Below are positions 27,260-35,977 of a DNA stretch of 64,000 nucleotides, piece by piece (the stretch's first letter is position 1; every line of letters begins with the position of its first letter). This DNA is from Pelagibacterium xiamenense (GTDB lineage Bacteria; Pseudomonadota; Alphaproteobacteria; Rhizobiales; Devosiaceae): contig NZ_JAJOYS010000002.1 in the NCBI RefSeq assembly GCF_021166475.1, positions 248,001 through 312,000 of the forward strand, read 5' to 3'. Below the pieces are notes generated by a model, which was given only the letters and a program-made list of their open reading frames with translations, was not told the DNA's origin and searched no databases. The position numbers were made by a program, and so were the translations under genes.

Positions 27260-27751
27260 ATGGCCGAAGACCATATCCGCTACGACATTCTGGCCCAGGA
27301 GGCCCTGCGCGGTGTCGTGCGGAAAGTCTTGACCGAGGTCTCCCGCACCGGGCTCCCCGGCGAGCACCACTTCTTCATTTCCTTCGTTACCCGCGCACCC
27401 GGCGTGCGCATCTCCCAGCGGCTGCTCGAGCAATACGACAAGGAAATGACCATCGTCCTCCAGAACCAGTTCTGGGACCTGAAAGTCACCGACACCGGTT
27501 TCGAGGTCGGCCTGTCTTTCGACGGCATCAACGAGATGCTGTTTGTCCCCTTCTCGGCCATCAAGGGTTTCTTCGACCCGTCCGTCCAGTTCGGCCTCCA
27601 GTTCGAGGTCGCCAATGCCGGCGAAGCGGACGCAAGCGAGGATGCGGCCGACGACGCCGGCATCGTGGATGCCGAAACGCCCGACGCGGCGGAACCCGAA
27701 GGCGACACCGAGGAAAAGGTCGTCAGCCTCGACTCCTTCCGCAAAAAGTAG
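27260..27751 (+). CDS. sspB: SspB-type ClpXP adaptor for tmRNA-tagged proteins
   Basis: SspB-alpha binds the ssrA tag and delivers tagged proteins to the ClpXP protease. The 163-residue protein has a beta-rich tag-binding domain (about 1-115: IRYDILAQEALRGVVRKVL, HHFFISFVTRAPGVRISQRL, EMTIVLQNQFWDLKV). An acidic flexible linker (about 116-150) leads to the conserved C-terminal tail EKVVSLDSFRKK, which is the ClpX-docking motif. The ATG at 27260 gives the normal N-terminus. It begins about 105 bases after ssrA, so the tag-encoding RNA and its adaptor are next to each other. Confidence 0.93.
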   Translation: MAEDHIRYDILAQEALRGVVRKVLTEVSRTGLPGEHHFFISFVTRAPGVRISQRLLEQYDKEMTIVLQNQFWDLKVTDTGFEVGLSFDGINEMLFVPFSAIKGFFDPSVQFGLQFEVANAGEADASEDAADDAGIVDAETPDAAEPEGDTEEKVVSLDSFRKK

Positions 27752-27760
27752 GGCAGCAGG

Positions 27761-27970
27761 GTGCAAAAGCGCTCCCTGACAATTGCCGGCCACCGCACCT
27801 CGATCGCGCTCGAACCCGAATTCTGGAACGCCCTCGAGGCCATGGCCGCCACCCGCGGCCTGCCGCTGGCACACCTCATCCAGGACATCGACGAAAGCCG
27901 CGAGACCACCAATCTCTCCTCGGCCATCCGGGTGACCGTGCTCGAATGGTACCGCACCCGCGCCTCATAG
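27761..27970 (+). CDS. Ribbon-helix-helix domain protein
   Basis: A 69-residue protein that is a single ribbon-helix-helix (RHH_4) domain. It has a strand RSLTIAGHRTSIALEPEFWNAL, a helix with AATRGLPLAHLIQDID, and the second helix SSAIRVTVLEWYR. This family is common in Hyphomicrobiales, often near sspB; it is probably a small DNA-binding regulator, but no target is known. GTG at 27761 is the start. It follows sspB after nine bases and its end overlaps the convergent AsmA gene by six bases. Confidence 0.85.
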   Translation: MQKRSLTIAGHRTSIALEPEFWNALEAMAATRGLPLAHLIQDIDESRETTNLSSAIRVTVLEWYRTRAS

Positions 27971-30900
27971 CTGCGGAAAGGCGAAATTCCCTTCCGGCAG
28001 CGTCAGGATCGAAGGTGTAGCAGGAACCTCCATCGGCTCCTCGGGCAAGCTCAGATCGAGGGGCCCGAGAACCGGCGCGGAATTCACCTCTCCCGCCGGC
28101 GCCGCGTCGATGGCTTCCTGCGGCGTGTCGATGGCCTCTTCGGCGGCGGCCCCAGCCTCGTCCTCGGAAGCAGGCGCACCCTCGGCATCCGGTTCCGACG
28201 CGCCGGCTCCGAGTTCACCTTCGATCTCCTCGAGCGCCTGCTGCTGCTCGGCAGCCAGCCGCTCGGCCTCCTCCTGCTGCTGACGCAGGAGTTCTTCGGC
28301 TTGCCGCCGCGCTTCTTCTTCCATGAGCCGCGCCTGCTCCTCGGCCAGCGCCTGCTGCCGCGCCTCCTGTTCGGCCCTCAGCGCCTCGAGTTCGTCGAGT
28401 TCGACCTCCAGGGCCCGCATCTGGATGGCGTCCACCATCTGCGTGAGATCGAGCGTACGCTCGGGCGCCCCGAGCGGCCCGTCGAGCAGAACGCCGATCC
28501 GCCCCGTCGTCTCGGTGATCAGCCCGTTACCGCCGGGATTTTCCGTCGCCGCCAGCGTCACGGCCGTATCGAGCGCAAGCGTCTCGAGGTCGAGCACACC
28601 GCCGCCCAGCAGCCGCGCCTCCTCCCCGTCGATGGCAAAATTGCTCACGCGGATACTGCCCCCCACAAGCGAGAACAGCCCCCCGACCTCGTCGGCGGTA
28701 AAGCTGCCCGCATCGAGCGCCGCAACGACGATATCTTCGAGCGCCTGCGGCTCCATCTCGACGAGATTGTCGAGCCCCGCCGCGGTCTCGAAAACCCCTG
28801 GCGAAAGCCGTCCCACCGAAAGCCCGGACACCGAAAAACTCCCCTCCCCGTTGAGCGACCCGATCAGCCCCCGATAGCTGTCCCCGCTCCCCTGGAAAGT
28901 CCCGCCCGCCGTCAGCGTGCCCGAAAGCACCGCCGAAGGCGTTTCAGGCAAGAGGGCGTCAAGCGTCACCCCGTTAAGCGTGAACCGCCCCGAAAGGCTC
29001 TTGTCGGGCAATGCCGAAGCGCAGCACAGCGCCGCGTCGAGCTGGATCGTGCCGCCGCCGAATTCCCCAAAGAGCCCTCGTAGCCGGATATTCTCCGCTT
29101 CCCAGGAATAGTCGAACGCCAGCGCCTCGATGAGTGCGTCCTCACCCGCATAAAGCGCCGGCGCGGACACAGCGATGCGCCCGCGCGCCTGCCGTGGCGC
29201 CTGTCCGATCGCAACCGGCCCGTCCGGCCAGGCCCCCGGCACGCCGGAAACCAGCGCCGCGGGCCCGCCAAGCATCGCCGCGAGCGTCTCGATATCCAGC
29301 GCCTCGAACCGCAACGCCCCGCTCAAAAGCGCCGAATTGGCCTGCGTGGCATAAGTGAGATGCCCCGAAAGCCCGCGCTCGCCCGCAAGCGCGTCGATGC
29401 CCTCGAGTGTCACGCTGTCGGCACCCACGAACCCGATCTGCGCGGTCCCCTCGATGCGCGGGAACCACACGCCGTTCGCACCCGCCAGCTCCATAAGCGC
29501 CGCCGTATCCTCGAAGAGGAAGGAAACCTGCCCCTGCCCCCGCACCTCGGCGGGATCCGAAACCATGAGCGAACCGGCATAGTCGATCCGCTCGCCCCCG
29601 CCCTCGAGTGTGATCTCGGCGTCGAGCCGGTCCCGCGGGTCGCCCGAAGCGTTGACCGAAAGGATCGCACCGTCCACGCCCGCGATCACCGGTGCCAGCC
29701 CGAACTGCTCGAGCAGGACCGCGCCGCTCTGCGCCGTCGCATCGAGCGTCAGCGTAACCCTGCCCGTATCGAACGCCGCAATGCCCGCCGCAAGCCCTGC
29801 CGTCACGTCGATGTCGGCGGCACCGGCTTGCCCGGTGACGCTGATCGTCTGCGCTCCGTCCGCATCCGGCGGATCGAGCACGACGTCGAGTTCCGCGGGC
29901 AGGCTCGCAAGGGCGGCCCGGCGCAGAGGATCGTCCGGTGCGTCGCCGAAAACGGTACCGACCACGCGCGCATTGCGCACCAGACCGACATGCCCGCTCC
30001 CCGCAATCGCGGGCGCGGCAAGCGTGCCGGTCACCCGGCCCGACCCCTCGAACGCCATGCCGCCGAAGTCCTCGACCTGCAGCCCCTCGACCGTCAGCCC
30101 GTCCGCCCCCCAGCGTGAGGTGAGCGCCAGGTCGGAAAAATCCTGGCCCGCAAACGCCCCCGCCTCGGCGCGGATATCGATCCGCCCTTCGGGAAAGCTG
30201 ACCCCGAACGCTCCCGCCGGATCGATGGACGGCATAAGCGCGATGAGCGCGGCACTCTGGCGCGCGTCGAGCGCGGAAAGGTCCGCATTGACCTCGAGCC
30301 GCGGCGCATCCCCGAACCGCATTTGCGCAACGACCTCGTGCGTGGTGCCCCCGAGCGCAAAAAGCCCGTCCTCGAGCCACAATCCGTCATTGGCGAGCCG
30401 GAACCGCGCGTTGAGCGACCCCGGCATGCCGAAAAGCGCCTCGGCATCCTCGGCCCGCTTCCACATGAGCGAGAGCGAATCCAGTCGCTGCGACGCCACC
30501 GCCAGCGTGCCGTCGAAGACCGGCCACCCGGCGGCGCGTCCGAGCGTTCCCGTCAGTTTGACGGTCGTTTCCCCCGGGAGCCGGCCGGAAAGCTCCTCGA
30601 CATTCCAGGCTTCCCCGTCGCTCGATGCATAAAACCGCAGATCGCGCACGCCGATCCCGCGCAGCCCCAATTCCCCCACCTCGACGCTCACCTGCCCCGG
30701 CAGTTCCGGTATCAAGGGCTGCGGCATCGCGCGCAGGAGCCGCACCAGCCCGTACGGCTGCGGCCCGGTCTCCTCTTCGACGACCGGTGGCAACAGCGTC
30801 ACGACGCCTCCTGAAATCTCCGCGTCGAACCCGGGGTCCGCACCGAGCGTCATCGACGCCGTCCCCGTGAGCCGCGTTGTCGCCTGGTTTTCGTCGGGCA

Positions 30901-31723
30901 GGTAGACGAATTCGTCGAGCACAATTGAGTCTGGCCCTGCGATGATCGGACTTTGCAACACTGCGGCCCCGGAAACCGCCTCGCCCGTGTCCACCGCCGC
31001 CTGCCGGTAGCGCAGCGTGCCGTCGAAGCGCGGCACCGTGCCGGTTTCAAGAAGCCCCTCCGCCGTTATCGAAAACGCACCCGACACCGGCCGCAGCGAT
31101 GCGGTCACCTGCATGGCCCCTTCCGCGTTCATCGTCGACGTCCCGAACTGGACGCCGTAGGATGCCCCCTCGAACTCCGCCTGCGCCCGCATGGTGAAGG
31201 GGCCGCGCAGCCCCGTCATACCGAGTTCGCCGTTGAACGCGCCGGCCTGCCAGCTTTGCCCCGACCGCATGTCGCTGACCCGCACGACGCCGTCCTCGAT
31301 CCGCGCGTTCTCGATCGAGACGTTCGACGCGGTCGCGGTTTCCGCCAGCGTGATCGGTGTCTCGAGCGCGCCTTGCGCGTTGACGGTGAGGTTGAGCTGC
31401 GGCCCGGTCAGCGACAGCTCGGTCACGTGGAACCGGTCGCGCAGGAAATCCATCAACGAGAAATCTGCCTCGACAAGGCGCGCTTGGGCCAGCGGCGCCG
31501 CTTCGGGCCCCAGCCGCACCTCCCGCATGCGCAAGCGCGGCTGCGGCAGCAGCACGAAGTCCATGTCGCCGGCGATCGAGACCTCGATTCCGAGCGCCTC
31601 GGCGGCCATGGCCTCCATCCGGCCCTTGTAGTCGTTCCAGGGAATGAACAGTGGAACGACGAACGCGGCCGCCAGGATCAGGATCGCCAGGGAACCGATT
31701 GCGATGTAGATGCGATTGGCCAC
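27965..31723 (-). CDS. AsmA family protein, very large form
   Basis: A 1252-residue envelope protein. Residues 5-27 form one N-terminal membrane anchor. The AsmA N-terminal domain follows (PWNDYKGRMEAMAAEALGIEVSIAGDMDF and LLPQPRLRMREVRLG), then a long beta-rich repetitive body, which in AsmA-like proteins forms a hydrophobic groove thought to carry lipids between inner and outer membrane. A C-terminal AsmA_2-like part is near residues 930-1080. The last 170 residues are unusual: an E/A/Q/R-rich coiled coil (about 1085-1165), then a Pro/Ala/Glu-rich tail. It is a single gene convergent with the RHH gene. The function in lipid transport is inferred from the family only. Confidence 0.88.
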   Translation of the reverse strand: MANRIYIAIGSLAILILAAAFVVPLFIPWNDYKGRMEAMAAEALGIEVSIAGDMDFVLLPQPRLRMREVRLGPEAAPLAQARLVEADFSLMDFLRDRFHVTELSLTGPQLNLTVNAQGALETPITLAETATASNVSIENARIEDGVVRVSDMRSGQSWQAGAFNGELGMTGLRGPFTMRAQAEFEGASYGVQFGTSTMNAEGAMQVTASLRPVSGAFSITAEGLLETGTVPRFDGTLRYRQAAVDTGEAVSGAAVLQSPIIAGPDSIVLDEFVYLPDENQATTRLTGTASMTLGADPGFDAEISGGVVTLLPPVVEEETGPQPYGLVRLLRAMPQPLIPELPGQVSVEVGELGLRGIGVRDLRFYASSDGEAWNVEELSGRLPGETTVKLTGTLGRAAGWPVFDGTLAVASQRLDSLSLMWKRAEDAEALFGMPGSLNARFRLANDGLWLEDGLFALGGTTHEVVAQMRFGDAPRLEVNADLSALDARQSAALIALMPSIDPAGAFGVSFPEGRIDIRAEAGAFAGQDFSDLALTSRWGADGLTVEGLQVEDFGGMAFEGSGRVTGTLAAPAIAGSGHVGLVRNARVVGTVFGDAPDDPLRRAALASLPAELDVVLDPPDADGAQTISVTGQAGAADIDVTAGLAAGIAAFDTGRVTLTLDATAQSGAVLLEQFGLAPVIAGVDGAILSVNASGDPRDRLDAEITLEGGGERIDYAGSLMVSDPAEVRGQGQVSFLFEDTAALMELAGANGVWFPRIEGTAQIGFVGADSVTLEGIDALAGERGLSGHLTYATQANSALLSGALRFEALDIETLAAMLGGPAALVSGVPGAWPDGPVAIGQAPRQARGRIAVSAPALYAGEDALIEALAFDYSWEAENIRLRGLFGEFGGGTIQLDAALCCASALPDKSLSGRFTLNGVTLDALLPETPSAVLSGTLTAGGTFQGSGDSYRGLIGSLNGEGSFSVSGLSVGRLSPGVFETAAGLDNLVEMEPQALEDIVVAALDAGSFTADEVGGLFSLVGGSIRVSNFAIDGEEARLLGGGVLDLETLALDTAVTLAATENPGGNGLITETTGRIGVLLDGPLGAPERTLDLTQMVDAIQMRALEVELDELEALRAEQEARQQALAEEQARLMEEEARRQAEELLRQQQEEAERLAAEQQQALEEIEGELGAGASEPDAEGAPASEDEAGAAAEEAIDTPQEAIDAAPAGEVNSAPVLGPLDLSLPEEPMEVPATPSILTLPEGNFAFPQL

Positions 31724-31909
31724 CGGGAGCTGGCTTCCTAGAAAAGACGTTCGGCTCCGGGACTTTAGAATATAGACCCTGCACGTGGGAACCGGTTTCG
31801 GGGCGATATGCCGCTATTTTAATACCCCGGCGCGCCGGACCGCGGCCACGCCCTTGAGATCGCACCGCGACCGCCTTATCAGGGACAGGAAACAAGGCGG
31901 GACGCTTTA

Positions 31910-33547
31910 ATGGCGCAATTGGGAAAGACAACGCGGCAGGTCCTCGGCGTCGTGCGCCGGTGGGTGCGCCCGCACTTCGCCGGCTTTCTCATGTTCAACC
32001 AGCCCCGCCTCTGGGCGCTCGCAATCGGACTCGGGCTCGCGGGCGGGCTCCTGGGCATCGCGTTCCGGCTCGCCATCGGCCTTGTCCAGTCCCTCTGGCT
32101 GGGCAGCGCTACAGAAACCGTCGTCACCGCACTGGCCGCGTTCCCCTGGTGGTGGCCCGTCGTGGGGCCGCTCGGAGGCGGCATCGTCGTTGGTATAGTC
32201 CTTTATTTCTGGCGCCCGCCGGGCCGTTCGGGCGGCGTCGCCGACGTGATCGAACTGCGCGCGCGCGAGCAGGAAAATTTCAGCTCGAAAGACGCGGCCA
32301 TCGCCACCGCGATCTCCGCCATAACGCTGGGTTCGGGCGGCAGCGCGGGCCGCGAGGGTCCGGTCGTTTACGCCGCCGCCGCGGTGTCGCGCGTCTTTGC
32401 GCGTGCCTTCAACCTCTCGGCCGCCGCGCGCCGCATTGTTCTCGCCTGCGGCGTGGCCGCGGTGATTTCGTCTTCGTTCAACGCGCCGATCGCCGGCGTG
32501 CTCTTTGCCCACGAGGTCATCCTCGGGCACTTCGCCATGAGCGCATTCGTGCCCCTGGTCATCGGCGCGGTCGTCGCCGCCGTCATTTCCCGTGCCTGGT
32601 TCGGCGAAGACCCCGCCTTCGTCATCAGCGACTACCACATCACCTCGTACTTCGAGATCCCCGCATTCGCGCTCCTGGGCATCACCTGCGCCGCCGTCGC
32701 CATCCTGTTCCAGACCGCGCTCATCGGCGGCGACTGGCTCTCCAAGCGCACCGCGCTGCCCATCTGGGTCCGCCCGATGATCGGCGGACTTCTCGTGGGG
32801 ATGATCGCGCTTGGCTTCCCGCACGTCCTGGGCGTCGGCTACGAGGCGACGACCATCGCCCTGGCGGGCTCCATGGAGCTCTGGCTGATGATCGCGCTCA
32901 TTTTCGCAAAAACCCTCGCAACCGCGATAACGCTCTCCTCACGCGCCGGCGGCGGCGTGGTTTCGCCCACGCTCTATCTCGGCGCCATGACCGGCGGCGC
33001 CTTCGGCATCATCGCCACCTCCGTCTTCCCCCAATACGCCTCTTCGGTGGGCCTTTACGCCGTTATCGGCATGGGCGCCGTCGCCGCCGCCGTTCTCGGC
33101 GCTCCGATCTCCACCGCGGTCATGATCTTCGAATTGACCGGCGGCTTCGCCTTCTCGCTCGCCCTGCTGCTCGCCGTCGCCATTTCGACCGGCCTCTGCC
33201 AGGCGGTCATGGGCCGCTCGTTCTTTCACTGGCAGCTCTATACGCGCGGCCTGATCCTCGACGAAGGCCCGCACAAACAGTCCGCCCGCTTCATCCGCGT
33301 CCGCGATTTCATGATCCCGCCCGCCGAGGACGAAGACGGCGACTTCGACACCTCCGGCGACGCCCCCTGGCTCCGCCCCGGCGACACCCTCGAAGCCGCC
33401 CTGAAGGCCTTCGATACAACCTCGCAATCCCGCCTCCCCGTCGTCGACGGCACCTCGGGAAAACTCGTCGGCCACGCCCGCCACCTCGACGCCCTCGCCC
33501 GCTTCAACGCGGTCCTGGTCGCCCATTCGCGCGAGGAGCACAGCTGA
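31910..33547 (+). CDS. CLC-type chloride transporter/channel with C-terminal CBS region
   Basis: A 545-residue membrane protein of the CLC family with about 18 helices and a C-terminal cytosolic tail (about 435-545) holding one CBS-like repeat. The gating glutamate is present in GSGGSAGREGP (Glu149, like Glu148 of E. coli ClC-ec1). The position of the internal proton glutamate (Glu203 in ClC-ec1) is valine here (GVLFAHEVIL, Glu202-Val203). By homology this points to chloride conduction without tight proton coupling, though it is a prediction from two residues. The first anion motif reads RSGGV instead of GSGIP. It is divergent from the AsmA gene and ends at a bidirectional terminator. Confidence 0.9.
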   Translation: MAQLGKTTRQVLGVVRRWVRPHFAGFLMFNQPRLWALAIGLGLAGGLLGIAFRLAIGLVQSLWLGSATETVVTALAAFPWWWPVVGPLGGGIVVGIVLYFWRPPGRSGGVADVIELRAREQENFSSKDAAIATAISAITLGSGGSAGREGPVVYAAAAVSRVFARAFNLSAAARRIVLACGVAAVISSSFNAPIAGVLFAHEVILGHFAMSAFVPLVIGAVVAAVISRAWFGEDPAFVISDYHITSYFEIPAFALLGITCAAVAILFQTALIGGDWLSKRTALPIWVRPMIGGLLVGMIALGFPHVLGVGYEATTIALAGSMELWLMIALIFAKTLATAITLSSRAGGGVVSPTLYLGAMTGGAFGIIATSVFPQYASSVGLYAVIGMGAVAAAVLGAPISTAVMIFELTGGFAFSLALLLAVAISTGLCQAVMGRSFFHWQLYTRGLILDEGPHKQSARFIRVRDFMIPPAEDEDGDFDTSGDAPWLRPGDTLEAALKAFDTTSQSRLPVVDGTSGKLVGHARHLDALARFNAVLVAHSREEHS

Positions 33548-33554
33548 ACGAGAA

Positions 33555-33578
33555 AGGCCCGGGATCGCTCCCGGGCCT
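33555..33578. terminator. Bidirectional terminator between CLC and phytase-like genes
   Basis: AGGCCCGGGA and TCCCGGGCCT pair around TCGC between two convergent genes. Only short T or A tracts flank it. Confidence 0.6.
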
Positions 33579-33601
33579 CAAATCGTGCACTGGCGCGGGG
33601 C

Positions 33602-35773
33602 TTATTCGACCGAGCCGATCGACCAGAAGAAGGTCTCGCCCGAGCTGTCGTCGACACCGTCATTGTCCGTCACGACGAACCCTTCGCCCGAGGGCGAAAT
33701 CGCGAAACCTTCGACCTTGTCGACGACGTAGCCCCTGAAGCCCTGGAGGTCGGGGATGAAGTCGCGTACTTCTTCCTTTGCGACCACCGGCAACTCCCCG
33801 CCGAGTTCACCCGGCACCAGATCGGCAATCGCCACCCGGTAGAGCTTCTTGATCGCCGCGTTCTGGGCAATCTGGTTGTCGCGCTCGACGATATAGACAT
33901 GGTCGCCGAAGGCCGTGATTTCGGAAAGCCCGACCCAGCCGCCATTGACAGGGGCATCGAGCGGGTAGCTCACAGCGCCCCATTCTTCGCTCTCGGGATT
34001 GTACGAGACGAGCTTGACGAACCCGTCCTCGTCGTCACGCCATTCGCGCTGCACCGCCATCCAGAGCGTCGCATCGTCGCCTTCGCCGACAACCGTCACG
34101 CCCTCGAAGCCGAAGCGGATCTCCGCATCCAGCAGTTCGGCCGGCAGCGCAATTTCGTCCTCGATCTCGCCATCGGCGTTGACGTGGTAGATCGCGTGCG
34201 GGATCAGCCGGTCGGACCGGCCTTCCGAGGCCAGCCAGAACCCGCCCTCACCGTCGAGCGCAATGCCCTCGAGGTCGAGCTTCTGTGCCGGGTTGCCGTC
34301 ACGGGTGACGATCGTCTTTGCGGTGATCACCGCCGGGTGCGCCGTCGCATCGATGGTGTAGATCGCCGGTTCGGCGCCGTAGATGCTGTCCGAGACCGCA
34401 TAAAGCGTGCCCTCTTCACCGGCGGCGAGGCCCGAAAGCGCACCCCAGCCGATCGGCAGCCCGTCGACCATTTCCGAAACGATGGTCGGATACGCCGCTT
34501 CACCTTCGCCGTATTCGTAGATCATCACGTGGCTGCCGCCGAGCCCGTCTTCACGCAGGTCTTCCTCATTGGCCGACACCAGAAGGTTGCGCGAAGGGAT
34601 CGCCACCGCGCTCTCCGGCCCGATCCCCGATGGGATCGACTGGAGATACTCGGGCTCACCGCCCGTATCGCGATAGACCGCAATCAGCGAGGACCGCTCC
34701 TGCATGACGAAGATCAGCGTATCGTCGCCGAAATTCGCCACTTCCATGCCCTCGGGCTCGACGCCCTTGGCATCCGACCGCCCCTCGGGGTAGTGCCCGA
34801 GCGTCACCGTGATGTATTCCATCGCCGGCCCGGATTCGAACGCAACCGATCCGTCCTTGTTGTAAATGGTGAACCCGCGCGAACCGCCATTGTAGTCGCC
34901 CTCGTTGGCGGCGACGAAACGCTCGGTATCGATCCACCGAACCCCGTCAGGCTCGCGCAGGCGGCCCTCCTGGCTATCGGTAAACCGCAGCGCGCCGTCT
35001 TCCTCGGTATCGATATTGGCGAGATCGACAGCACCGGCGGAGAAATTCGAGATGATCTCGCCGGTTTCCCCGTTGATCACGACGAAATGGTTGTTCTCCT
35101 GCATGGAGACGACCAGTTCGTTGTTGGCATTGAAATCGGTGAATTCCGGCTCCGGATCGCTCGGCGCGACCTCGGCGAGCCCCGTCACATCGACTTCGAT
35201 CGCGGAATCGCAGTCGGCCATGCCGTCGGCGACCGAAAAGATCGTGACATTGCCCGCCGGCATCTGCGGGATTTCGCCGTCATTGAGATCCTCGTCGCGT
35301 TCGTTCTCGATGGCGACCGCCAGCAGCGACCCGTCCGGCGACGCGGCCACCGAGTCCGGCTGCCCCGAAACCGCGCACGTGCCGAGGATCTCCTGGCTCG
35401 CGATGTCGATGATCGCGATATGCCCCGAGGGCTCGACATAGCTCTCGGACGTGTTGACGCCCGCATAAACGTTATTGCCGATCACGGTCACCGAGGTCGG
35501 CTCACCGTCCATGGCGACATAGCCGGCGGCCCTAGGATTGGCCGGATCGCTGATGTCGACGAAACCGATCCCGCCGCCCGGACTATCGGAATAGACAACC
35601 GTCATCCCGTCCTCGGACGCGGCGATGATTTCCGAAGACGTCGCCTCGGCATCCGGCGCATTGAGCGCGACCTCGAAGCTGGCGATACGATTGAAAACCT
35701 GCGCATTGGCCGGCATGGCGACCGAGGCCAGAAGGCCCGCGGCGACAGCCGTCAACAAAGTGGCTTTGGACAT
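33602..35773 (-). CDS. Secreted esterase-like/phytase-like beta-propeller protein
   Basis: A 723-residue exported protein with a signal peptide (residues 1-24, cleavage after ANA). The mature part consists of propeller-like strand repeats. The N-terminal half has WD40/YVTN-like blades (SPDGSLLAVAIENERDED, ISNFSAGAVDLANI), and the second half matches the esterase-like activity of phytase domain (DLEGIALDGEGGFWLASEGRSD, FGFEGVTVVGEGDDATLWMAVQRE, KVEGFAISPSGEGFVVTDNDG). It may hydrolyse phosphate or carboxyl esters in the periplasm or outside; the substrate is not known. Many Asp and Glu residues suggest Ca2+ binding, common for phytase-like propellers. Confidence 0.85.
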   Translation of the reverse strand: MSKATLLTAVAAGLLASVAMPANAQVFNRIASFEVALNAPDAEATSSEIIAASEDGMTVVYSDSPGGGIGFVDISDPANPRAAGYVAMDGEPTSVTVIGNNVYAGVNTSESYVEPSGHIAIIDIASQEILGTCAVSGQPDSVAASPDGSLLAVAIENERDEDLNDGEIPQMPAGNVTIFSVADGMADCDSAIEVDVTGLAEVAPSDPEPEFTDFNANNELVVSMQENNHFVVINGETGEIISNFSAGAVDLANIDTEEDGALRFTDSQEGRLREPDGVRWIDTERFVAANEGDYNGGSRGFTIYNKDGSVAFESGPAMEYITVTLGHYPEGRSDAKGVEPEGMEVANFGDDTLIFVMQERSSLIAVYRDTGGEPEYLQSIPSGIGPESAVAIPSRNLLVSANEEDLREDGLGGSHVMIYEYGEGEAAYPTIVSEMVDGLPIGWGALSGLAAGEEGTLYAVSDSIYGAEPAIYTIDATAHPAVITAKTIVTRDGNPAQKLDLEGIALDGEGGFWLASEGRSDRLIPHAIYHVNADGEIEDEIALPAELLDAEIRFGFEGVTVVGEGDDATLWMAVQREWRDDEDGFVKLVSYNPESEEWGAVSYPLDAPVNGGWVGLSEITAFGDHVYIVERDNQIAQNAAIKKLYRVAIADLVPGELGGELPVVAKEEVRDFIPDLQGFRGYVVDKVEGFAISPSGEGFVVTDNDGVDDSSGETFFWSIGSVE

Positions 35774-35909
35774 AGAAGGGTCCCCCGTCCATAAAATTCA
35801 TGTGGATCACGGGGATGTCTCTATTGAGCCCACGCTACACTCTTGTGACAGCGTGAACCGCGCCTGTGCATATACTTTTGCGCCCAACGGGCCTATATAT
35901 GTGCGGTGA

Positions 35910-35924
35910 GAACAAAATGAGATT
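35910..35924. promoter_or_regulatory. Weak SOS-box-like site upstream of the UvrD-type helicase gene
   Basis: GAAC-AAAATGA-GATT resembles the alphaproteobacterial LexA box GAAC-N7-GAAC with two mismatches, just downstream of a TATATAT -10-like element. The match is weak. Confidence 0.25.
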
Positions 35925-35977
35925 CGGCGCAAGCTGTTTTTCGCATCGCCCCCCGAAAACGGACAAACCCGCCCCGC

